The notes beneath the pieces are model-generated. The model had not been told where the DNA came from, searched no databases, and worked only from the letters and a program-made list of their open reading frames with translations. Source: Bacillota bacterium (GTDB lineage: Bacteria; Bacillota; Clostridia; Peptostreptococcales; Anaerovoracaceae). Taken from it: 15,482 bases of DNA. A program made the position numbers and the translations under genes. Positions 5,451 to 12,069 of this stretch are shown one piece after another. The first letter of the stretch is position 1. Every line of letters starts with the position of its first letter. The DNA is taken from NCBI GenBank assembly GCA_029266295.1, contig JAQSXD010000029.1:1-15482 (forward strand), read 5' to 3'.

Positions 5451-6824
5451 TTATTGGTTGCTCGCCAGTGGTTCATCCTGGGCTGCGTGGCTTTCATACC
5501 AAAGATCATCGGCTCTGGTTTTCCAGGCGGCGGAGACTTCTTTGCAGCGTCCGCAGAGTTCATCCACGTCTTCCGGGTGCTGCAGGTCAGTGGAATAAGC
5601 ACCGGAAGTATGAACCATGGAAGCGAGCTTTTCTGGATTGTCAAGGAGTGGGCATGGACGCAGATAATTGTCGCTGAACGGTTGATTTTTCCGATATTGC
5701 ATAAAGAGGGGGGATTGAAGTGCCTCAAGCAGCGACTGTTCCTTGATGTTGGAGTTGGCATAATGGATAAACGCGCAAGGCTCAATGTCTCCCGCTGCAT
5801 TGATGTGCAGATAGCAGCGGCCCCCGGCAATGCAGCCCTTGACGTACTCGCCATCATTCCAGAAATCCATGGTGAAAAGTGGTTTACTCTTTCGGAACGT
5901 ACGGATTTGGTGGTAGAGGAATTCACGCTGCTCCGCAGTTGCGATGAGATCTTCTGCGGCATCCTTGCCAACGGGAATATAGGTAAAGAGCCAGGCGAAT
6001 TTGCAGCCCCGTGCGATCATTTCGTCGATGTAAGCTTCACTTCCGATCACCTCGGCGTTTTTCCTGTGATAGCAGGTGGAGAATCCAAAGGGAAGTCGTT
6101 TGGACTTCAGCAAATCCATGGCCTTAATGACGGCTTGATAAGTACCTTTGCCCCGCCTGAGATCGGTCTCTTCTTCAAAGCCTTCTACGCTAATTGCTGG
6201 GATAAAGTTTTTGACCCGCAGCATTTCATTCGCAAAATCCTCGTCGATGAGAGTCCCGTTTGTAAAAGCAGAAAAAACGGCATCATGATGTTTCTCGCAA
6301 AGACGGATAATGTCCTTTTTCCGCACCAGCGGCTCGCCGCCGGTGAAGATGAACATGTGCATGCCCAGTTCTTTTGCTTGTCTGATAATATCGTCCAGCT
6401 GATCGTAGCTCATGGAGAGCTTGTCGCCATATTCAGCAGCCCAACAGCCTGTGCAGTGCAGATTGCAGGCAGAGGTGGGATCAAGCAATAGGGTCCACGG
6501 AATATTACAGTTGTGCTTTTTCTCCAGCTCCTTTTTTCTGCGGTAACGCAGGATCAAAGAATTCACGATAAAATTTTCGAAAATTGTTTTTCTCACACCA
6601 TCGTCAATATCGGTATAAAGGCTTTTCATAAGTAGATTCCAATTGCTGCATGGATCACCAAGGGCTTCCTTGGCAAGCCTGCAGGGTGTGGCGTATTCGT
6701 GGCTGATATCGAATTTCTCGATCCAATCGATCACCTTTGGAATATTCTCGTCTGGGCTGGAGTCAAGATAAGCGATCGCTTTTCTCAGACCATAGGCTTC
6801 AATCATTTCTTTCGTTTTACCCAA
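5451..6824 (-). CDS. Radical SAM protein with SPASM-like C-terminal domain
   Basis: The 457-residue protein binds a catalytic 4Fe-4S cluster through the CxxxCxxC motif CNLHCTGC (Cys120, 124, 127, counted from the TTG start). It shows the SAM-binding GGEP (162-165) in FTGGEPLV. The C-terminal third has further cysteines at 331, 337, 350, 391, 424 and 427 (GCIAGGRC, DIEPC, LRPC, ELCGRC), the pattern of SPASM domains that hold auxiliary Fe-S clusters. Such enzymes modify peptides, proteins or other substrates; the substrate here is unknown. In-frame ATG 6833 touches its own ribosome site (AAGGAG directly before it), so TTG 6824, 9 nt after AAGGAG, is the better start; with ATG it has 460 residues. 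The frame stays open to 6935 without a ribosome site. The gene is monocistronic, has a clear terminator and diverges from the small gene at 7104. Confidence 0.88.
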   Translation of the reverse strand: MGKTKEMIEAYGLRKAIAYLDSSPDENIPKVIDWIEKFDISHEYATPCRLAKEALGDPCSNWNLLMKSLYTDIDDGVRKTIFENFIVNSLILRYRRKKELEKKHNCNIPWTLLLDPTSACNLHCTGCWAAEYGDKLSMSYDQLDDIIRQAKELGMHMFIFTGGEPLVRKKDIIRLCEKHHDAVFSAFTNGTLIDEDFANEMLRVKNFIPAISVEGFEEETDLRRGKGTYQAVIKAMDLLKSKRLPFGFSTCYHRKNAEVIGSEAYIDEMIARGCKFAWLFTYIPVGKDAAEDLIATAEQREFLYHQIRTFRKSKPLFTMDFWNDGEYVKGCIAGGRCYLHINAAGDIEPCAFIHYANSNIKEQSLLEALQSPLFMQYRKNQPFSDNYLRPCPLLDNPEKLASMVHTSGAYSTDLQHPEDVDELCGRCKEVSAAWKTRADDLWYESHAAQDEPLASNQ

Positions 6825-6937
6825 AACAATCATCTCCTTCTTACTAAGGAAACGCTGACTTATTCCAGGAGCGCACTCGATCGGCAAAACACCATCCATT
6901 AAATCCGCATTTCCACAAGACACATGTTTCTGCAATA

Positions 6938-6943
6938 ATTATA
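6938..6943 (-). promoter_or_regulatory. Candidate -10 box for the radical SAM gene
   Basis: TATAAT on the minus strand (ATTATA on plus) lies about 110 bp before the chosen start. No good -35 box is visible at 16-18 bp, so this is tentative. The 100-nt leader it implies holds nothing I recognise. Confidence 0.35.
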
Positions 6944-7041
6944 TATCGCACTACTAAAATATCATTGCACTAATGTTACAAATTGTCTAAAACAGAAACT
7001 CCAGTCAATAATTTATACGGAAAAGCATGAAAAAAAATTCC

Positions 7042-7047
7042 TATAAT
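7042..7047 (+). promoter_or_regulatory. Candidate -10 box for the small peptide gene
   Basis: TATAAT lies 56 bp before ATG 7104, with GGAAAA where a -35 box would be. The weak -35 suggests an activator or another sigma factor; I could not match a sporulation sigma consensus convincingly. Confidence 0.35.
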
Positions 7048-7103
7048 TACCGGTTATAGTTCAAAAGCATCTGAACAAAATAAGAACTGAGGAGGGATGA
7101 ACA

Positions 7104-7301
7104 ATGAAAAGTAAAATGAACAATTCGTCGTGCGGTACGGACAAAGACGGATCGGTCAGAAACTGCACAGGAAATTCATCAGTTGATTCCACTAGAAATC
7201 AAAGCGATTTAAGAGAATTCAAGAATCAGGGTGATATGAGAGATGTCACCGATTATAGTGGGAACAAAAAGAGGATTAATATGACCAATTCGGACTATTA
7301 G
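7104..7301 (+). CDS. Small hydrophilic protein of unknown function
   Basis: The 65-residue protein starts at ATG 7104 behind a strong GGAGGGATG site (GAGGAGGGATGAACA before the ATG). It is very polar and rich in Asn, Ser, Asp, Lys and Thr, with no signal peptide or membrane segment. It has two cysteines, Cys10 and Cys20 (NSSCGTDKDG and VRNCTGNSS). The rest, such as STRNQSDLREFKNQGDMRD, looks disordered. The good ribosome site and the -10 box upstream support a real gene. I recognise no family. It stands back to back with the radical SAM gene, so a peptide substrate is conceivable but unproven; a spore or stress protein is equally possible. A terminator follows at 7438. Confidence 0.6.
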   Translation: MKSKMNNSSCGTDKDGSVRNCTGNSSVDSTRNQSDLREFKNQGDMRDVTDYSGNKKRINMTNSDY

Positions 7302-7348
7302 TTCGGACCTGAGTTGGTAATTTTGTAAAATAGCTGATCATCTAAAGC

Positions 7349-7410
7349 GGAATTGATGACAAGGTTATTATATAACCATTCATCAGATCGGAAGTGATGA
7401 TTTGGTTATT
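7349..7410. repeat. Interlaced inverted and direct repeat in the intergenic region
   Basis: TGATGA (7354-7359) and GGTTAT (7363-7368) pair with ATAACC (7372-7377) and TCATCA (7380-7385), giving a two-part hairpin. The 21-bp GGAATTGATGACAAGGTTATT (7349-7369) also recurs, with four mismatches, as a direct copy at 7390-7410. The 7302-7592 gap otherwise contains only the terminator at 7438 and the promoter at 7477. Confidence 0.55.
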
Positions 7411-7437
7411 CATGAAATCTCTCTTTAAATAATAGGG

Positions 7438-7464
7438 CGGGTATTATGTATACCCGTTCTTTTT
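7438..7464 (+). terminator. Terminator after the small peptide gene
   Basis: CGGGTAT (7438-7444) pairs with ATACCCG (7450-7456) around TATGT, followed by TTCTTTTT. It separates the small gene from the promoter at 7477. Confidence 0.8.
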
Positions 7465-7476
7465 ACGTTGTTCTCA

Positions 7477-7505
7477 TTGATATTCCTAACTTTTTGTATT
7501 ATAAT
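7477..7505 (+). promoter_or_regulatory. Promoter of the zinc-ribbon/PEPCK-like operon
   Basis: TTGATA (7477-7482), a 17-bp spacer and a perfect TATAAT (7500-7505) form a strong sigma-A promoter. The leader would be about 100 nt before ATG 7611. It is the only good promoter seen before the run of genes up to 11920. Confidence 0.75.
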
Positions 7506-7610
7506 AGTTCCATCTATTGACAAGCAACTTTGTCTTTTTATCCAAAGGCCAAAATATGGCTCTGGTGAAAAGAGGAATAATACAAGTTAAAGTTGACAAA
7601 GGTACTCAAT

Positions 7611-8036
7611 ATGAAAGATAACAGTATCGTTTCAGACAGAATTGCAGAGTGGTTCGGTCTCATGGGCCTTCCCTCTATATCGTTGTGGGAAGCAGTGCTC
7701 ATTATAGCGGCAGTGTTTCTTCTTTTCGTTGCAATTCTTTGGCTTGCGTTGAGAAAAGCGAGATTGTGGTATTGGAAAACGGAAGTTCAACTCAATACTC
7801 TGAAAAATATTGAGAACCGACTGAAAAATGTAGAAGAAAAAGTTACGCAGGGCACAATTGCTTTGCTGGAAACTACAGATGCGGAGGTTCCCATAACTGA
7901 GACCGCGCTGGCGCCTGATACTGAACCGATCAGGCAGAAGCAGAAGACAGCTTTGTGGGATGACGGATCGACTGCCGTTGGAAAAAGCGGCAGGATATAT
8001 ACTGAAGCGGAATTAGAGATGCAAATCAGAGAATAA
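7611..8036 (+). CDS. Single-pass membrane protein with coiled-coil segment, unknown function
   Basis: The 141-residue protein has a short polar N-terminus and one membrane helix over about residues 26-48 (WEAVLIIAAVFLLFVAILWL). An amphipathic, probably coiled-coil stretch follows (VQLNTLKNIENRLKNVEEKV, about 59-78), then a polar linker and a conserved-looking tail (GRIYTEAELEMQIRE). The frame opens at TTG 7593, but AAAGGT at 7598-7603 points to ATG 7611. The next gene begins 15 bp after its stop, so they form one operon. The layout suggests a membrane-anchored scaffold or a partner of the larger zinc-ribbon membrane protein. I recognise no named family. Confidence 0.75.
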   Translation: MKDNSIVSDRIAEWFGLMGLPSISLWEAVLIIAAVFLLFVAILWLALRKARLWYWKTEVQLNTLKNIENRLKNVEEKVTQGTIALLETTDAEVPITETALAPDTEPIRQKQKTALWDDGSTAVGKSGRIYTEAELEMQIRE

Positions 8037-8051
8037 ACGGAGGATCGAGTT

Positions 8052-10235
8052 ATGTATTGTAGAATGTGCGGCGCTCAGCTGAACGGTACCGATCGCTTCT
8101 GTAAAATATGCGGGACAAGAATAGACAGTGATAAACCTGCAGAATCCCCAGAATCGATTGAAAGGAAAGCAGAAATAACAGAAGAAGTAGTTTTCAATCC
8201 TCCCTATGAAGAGGAGCCTCACCATAACCGTTTCTATCTGGTGGAGGACAAAACTGCCGCTCCGGCTGAAGGAAAAGAGGAACTAAAAGGGTTTATCTCC
8301 GATCAAGAGCTTGAGAAACAAAGACAAAATGAGGAACTTCGAGAAAATACGGATGTGCGAAGGGTGATTCCCTCAAATGAGTTTCATTGGAATGTACATG
8401 AATTTGCGAAAACCAAAAATACAGAAGAGGCCGTGTTTAACTGGAATTTAGAGGATTACAGCAAGCCTGAGCAAAAGGAAGCTTCCGCTGCCTTTCTGGA
8501 AGAAGAATTGTTCCGAGAGATCAGGGATGAATCCTATCGTATCAAGGAAACAAATATTGAACGCTTCTTTACCTTCAGTAAAAAGAATGAAGAATTCCAA
8601 AAGCTGTTGGACAAGGAATACGAAAAGCTAAAACGGCACCCTTTTGCACCGGATTCGGAAAAAGCGCAGGAAGAGGATAGGGTTCAGAACGATAATAGAG
8701 CGCAGAACGATAATAAAGTGCAGAATGAGGAGCACGCGGAGAACTTATACGCGAATCCTGTTTCCTCTGAGGAAAGCGTTTCGGATCAGAATCGTGAAAG
8801 CGTGCAGACGGAAGATCCATATACAGAAGTCCCGCATACGGAAATGGCGAAAGCCCGTGCTGATTACTTCGGTGGTGGTTTGATAAAGGATAATGAATCT
8901 ATCATAAAAAAGCTGGGCGATTCCCACTCGGAAGAAAATCAGCCCACAGAAGAGTTGGCGCAAAGACCGTTTAGAGAGAAGACTGAAGAACCGCCGCAAC
9001 CTGAAACACAAGTACCGCAGTTTGAGACAGAAGCGGAACAGCTTCAGATAGAAACCACCGAAGATGATTTACAAGAAAAGAGCGTGGAAGAACTTGCGGA
9101 AGCACTTCAAAGATTAACCGGTGAGAACGAATTTGATAAAGATGGAGGCGTTTCCAAATTGGAGGCGCTGTTTGGAAAAATTCCGGCCGCTGAAAGTGAA
9201 AAGACAATAGCGTTGTATAAGGCGGATGATTCTAAGTCAGATGAATCTAATCCAGCTAAACCTGAGCAAGCTGAACCTGAGCAAGCGGAGCTTGAGATGG
9301 AGCCAGCGGGGCCATCTCAGTCATCGGAGCCTGGAGAGCAACTCCCGCAGGATGAAAAACCAGTATTCGGTGCAGGCTGGGGGGTTCTGGAAGAAGAGAA
9401 CCGCAGCAGCAGAAAGAAACATCGAGCAGGGCAGATTGTATTAATTATTATCGCAATTATTCTGGTTTTTGAAATCGCAATCCTGTCCATTCGCTTCTTT
9501 GCTCCAGGCAGCGGGGCTACCCGTATGATTGACGAAACCCAGACTAAAATCATAAATGTCGTGTCGGGTTGGGTTGATGGAATAAATGGACTCATTTCAG
9601 GGAATGATTCTAATCAGAATCCTGCTCAAGATGATGATGTGAAAGACGGGGAGGAAAATCAACCCGATCCGGAAAAGCCAGTTGTGCCGGAGGCGCCGAA
9701 GGCCGATCCGGTACCAATGGCGGATAAAGAAGCACTGGTAGCAACACAGATTCATAAAAATAACAACATTCAGAGGGTTACAAATAACGATACCCTGGGA
9801 TTTGATAGCAGCAAGGACTATGGAATCGCTGACCTGAACAACTCGAAGTCCATTGAAAACAATATTTGGATGGAGAAAGACGGGCAAACCATTTACTATG
9901 ATCAATCCATAGTGGGCAGCATTATCGCTTTTGATTCACAGTGGATCGATTATGTAAATGATGGAAATAAAGCAGTACTGAGCTTGATGAAAAAGGATAG
10001 TGCAGCATACAAAAATGCGGTAGGCTTTTCTAAAGTAGGAAAGATCAAAGAGACCTTCAACGTACTGGAGATTGGAGAAATTCGTCAAGGGTCGGACGGG
10101 TTCTACGTATGGGTACATGAAGAGATAGAAATAACAGAAAAAGGAGTAACGTCAGCGAAAAAATACAACTGGATATATTACCTTGAACCGGTGGATGGAA
10201 ACTTGAATATTGTTAACTATTTTAAATTCAAATAA
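8052..10235 (+). CDS. Zinc-ribbon, single-pass membrane protein with long acidic cytoplasmic region
   Basis: This 727-residue protein starts with a zinc ribbon (Cys3, Cys6, Cys17, Cys20 in MYCRMCG and RFCKICG). A long, acidic, Glu/Gln-rich and probably disordered region runs to about residue 450. Near its start are two copies of an aromatic motif, FHWNVHEF (111-118) and FNWNLEDY (129-136). A basic stretch (SSRKKHRAG) precedes the only membrane helix (about 460-483), so the N-terminus should be inside. A Pro/Asp-rich linker then leads to a compact outer domain (about 565-727) ending NYFKFK. Firmicutes have many zinc-ribbon proteins with this plan and unknown roles, some probably in envelope sensing. 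ATG 8052 follows GGAGG by 8 nt. The QNDN-type repeats at about 215-226 and PEQAE repeats at about 401-410 are low-complexity tracts. Confidence 0.85.
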   Translation: MYCRMCGAQLNGTDRFCKICGTRIDSDKPAESPESIERKAEITEEVVFNPPYEEEPHHNRFYLVEDKTAAPAEGKEELKGFISDQELEKQRQNEELRENTDVRRVIPSNEFHWNVHEFAKTKNTEEAVFNWNLEDYSKPEQKEASAAFLEEELFREIRDESYRIKETNIERFFTFSKKNEEFQKLLDKEYEKLKRHPFAPDSEKAQEEDRVQNDNRAQNDNKVQNEEHAENLYANPVSSEESVSDQNRESVQTEDPYTEVPHTEMAKARADYFGGGLIKDNESIIKKLGDSHSEENQPTEELAQRPFREKTEEPPQPETQVPQFETEAEQLQIETTEDDLQEKSVEELAEALQRLTGENEFDKDGGVSKLEALFGKIPAAESEKTIALYKADDSKSDESNPAKPEQAEPEQAELEMEPAGPSQSSEPGEQLPQDEKPVFGAGWGVLEEENRSSRKKHRAGQIVLIIIAIILVFEIAILSIRFFAPGSGATRMIDETQTKIINVVSGWVDGINGLISGNDSNQNPAQDDDVKDGEENQPDPEKPVVPEAPKADPVPMADKEALVATQIHKNNNIQRVTNNDTLGFDSSKDYGIADLNNSKSIENNIWMEKDGQTIYYDQSIVGSIIAFDSQWIDYVNDGNKAVLSLMKKDSAAYKNAVGFSKVGKIKETFNVLEIGEIRQGSDGFYVWVHEEIEITEKGVTSAKKYNWIYYLEPVDGNLNIVNYFKFK

Positions 10236-10264
10236 CAAAACAAGAGCATGAAGGAGATGTTAAA

Positions 10265-11920
10265 ATGGCAACAAATTCAAGGTTCGAAAGAAGCAGGATC
10301 GCCGCGGGAAACGTTGCGTATTCAGCCTCAAGGACAACAATCGAGACCGCGTTTTATGGCAACAACGTGGAAAAGATCTTTGATCTGTCCAGGGCATACG
10401 AAATGGCAGCAAACTCCGCAGGAACCATTACCACAGATATGCCTGTATTCGAACCTGAAACAATCGGTTTGCCGGAAGGAGCAAAAGTTCTTTTGTTCAA
10501 TGACGGAGAAACCGTAGGGAGATTTGCGGGAGCAAGAATCATTCTCGGAGAAAAAGGGGTAAATGAAGCGGACTATACGGCAATTCTAAGAGAGGCCGTA
10601 TACGGAACCAGGTACAAAAGGATGCTGCACACCCAGTCCTATATTGGGCTGGACGGGGATTTCATGGTACGGGCCAACCTGCTGGTGCCGGAAACCTACG
10701 AGAACACGCTTTACAACTGGCTTTTGAACTTCCAATACCTCAATCCGATGTATGACGAAATGTATGCAAAATCCGCAGTTCTCGGAACCGAGCCGGATAT
10801 CTATATCCTGTCAGACCCAGACTGGAAAGACCCTAGATATCCAAACGGTATCGCCTACTTCGATCCGGAGCACAATTGCGCAGCCCTGCTTGGACTGCGA
10901 TACTTCGGAGAACACAAAAAGGGAACCTTGACCATCGCATGGGGTATCGCGAACCGCTGCGGCTTCGCATCCTGCCATGGAGGCTTGAAGCAGATGGTCA
11001 GAAAAGACGGCAAAAAACATGTCATGGGCGTTTTTGGACTTTCCGGTTCCGGAAAATCGACGCTGACCCATGCGAAGCACGACGGAAAATATGATGTGAC
11101 CGTGCTTCATGATGATGCCTATGTAATCTCCTCTGAAAACGGTACGTCGGTGGCGCTGGAACCATCCTACTTTGACAAGACACAGGATTATCCTTTGACC
11201 TCTGCGGACAACAAGTTTCTGATCACGGTGCAAAACTGCGGGGCAACCATAGACGCAGAAGGCAAACTCGTGATTGTGACAGAAGACATCCGAAATGGAA
11301 ATGGCAGAGCAATTAAGTCAAAGCTCTGGGCGGCCAATCGTGTGGATAAGATGGACGAATCCATCAATTCTATCGTATGGCTCATGAAAGACCCTTCCCT
11401 GCCTCCTGTGATAAAGCTTGAAAATCCAATTCTCGCCTCGGTAATGGGGGCGGTTCTGGCTACAAAGCGTACCACAGCAGAAAAAATAGCAGATGGCATC
11501 GACAAGGATGCGCTGGTCTTTGAACCTTATGCCAACCCATTCCGAACCTATCCTCTTTCGGAGGACTATGAGAAATTCAAAGCCTTGTTTGAGGAAAGAG
11601 GTGTCCAGTGTTACATAATCAATACGGGTCATTTTCTTGAAAAGAAAATTCCTAAGGAAGTTACCATAGGAATCATCGAAAGTATTGTGGATGAAACGGC
11701 TGAATTTAAAGCCTTCGGAAGCATGACGGATATGAAGACCATGGAGATAGAGGGTTTTATTCCGGATTTTAAAGATAAAGACTACGTGGATCTGCTCGCC
11801 AGGGGAATGAGCAACAGAATCAACTATCTAAACTCCTTATTCGACTATAAAGGCGGAAGGGATTATCTGCCTGAGGAAGCGAAGGCAGCCATTGCCAAGT
11901 TGGTTGAGGGGCGCAGATAG
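10265..11920 (+). CDS. Divergent ATP-type phosphoenolpyruvate carboxykinase family protein
   Basis: The 551-residue protein has the P-loop of ATP-type PEPCK: GVFGLSGSGKSTL, with Lys264 and Ser265 (canonical FGLSGTGKTTL). Later blocks also match this fold: LPPVIKLENP (canonical LPPVSRL), and FRTYPLSEDYEKFKALFEERG followed by CYIINTGHF (canonical YLVNTGW). The length is close to the usual 530-540. The canonical metal-binding GDDEHGW is here VLHDDAYVI (Asp283, Asp284), and the RSPKD substrate loop is replaced around GRFAGAR, so the active site is altered. It may interconvert oxaloacetate and PEP or may be a specialised kinase relative. AAGGAG (10252-10257) sets ATG 10265. The gap to the zinc-ribbon gene is only 29 bp, so co-transcription is likely. 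Codon use looks like that of its neighbours. Confidence 0.82.
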   Translation: MATNSRFERSRIAAGNVAYSASRTTIETAFYGNNVEKIFDLSRAYEMAANSAGTITTDMPVFEPETIGLPEGAKVLLFNDGETVGRFAGARIILGEKGVNEADYTAILREAVYGTRYKRMLHTQSYIGLDGDFMVRANLLVPETYENTLYNWLLNFQYLNPMYDEMYAKSAVLGTEPDIYILSDPDWKDPRYPNGIAYFDPEHNCAALLGLRYFGEHKKGTLTIAWGIANRCGFASCHGGLKQMVRKDGKKHVMGVFGLSGSGKSTLTHAKHDGKYDVTVLHDDAYVISSENGTSVALEPSYFDKTQDYPLTSADNKFLITVQNCGATIDAEGKLVIVTEDIRNGNGRAIKSKLWAANRVDKMDESINSIVWLMKDPSLPPVIKLENPILASVMGAVLATKRTTAEKIADGIDKDALVFEPYANPFRTYPLSEDYEKFKALFEERGVQCYIINTGHFLEKKIPKEVTIGIIESIVDETAEFKAFGSMTDMKTMEIEGFIPDFKDKDYVDLLARGMSNRINYLNSLFDYKGGRDYLPEEAKAAIAKLVEGRR

Positions 11921-11999
11921 TGGGTAAATAAATTAAGACATTCAAAAATCGAGTGGTTCAGCTATGGAGAAATATTCACTGCAGCCTGAAACCGCATGT

Positions 12000-12031
12000 G
12001 CCAGTCCCCACTTAAAATTCAGGGGACTGGC
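12000..12031 (+). terminator. Strong hairpin without T tail between PEPCK-like and UPF0182 genes
   Basis: GCCAGTCCCC (12000-12009) pairs perfectly with GGGGACTGGC (12022-12031) around a 12-nt AT-rich loop. CGCTGTCATT..., not a T run, follows. It could be a Rho-dependent or partial terminator, an mRNA-stabilising 3' end, or a leader structure 38 nt before the next start. No promoter is clear in the 149-bp gap. Confidence 0.45.
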
Positions 12032-12069
12032 GCTGTCATTCTAAAGAAAGATGAAGGGGGAACGTTAAT

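Noticed and set aside
5330..5971. 213-codon minus-strand frame overlapping the radical SAM 3' end
   Set aside because: It is out of frame with the real gene, runs through its terminator and shows no protein-like motif.
5454..6491. 345-codon plus-strand open frame opposite the radical SAM gene
   Set aside because: It has no ribosome site or recognisable motif and lies wholly antisense to a gene with intact Fe-S and SAM motifs; it is a shadow.
6834..6935. 34-codon N-terminal extension of the radical SAM protein
   Set aside because: The frame is open to TTG 6935, but that start has no ribosome site and overlaps the likely promoter region.
7593..7598. TTGACA as a -35 box or TTG start before the 141-residue membrane protein
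   Set aside because: It is only 12 bp from ATG 7611 with no -10 box, and the TTG lacks a ribosome site; the promoter at 7477 and ATG 7611 fit better.
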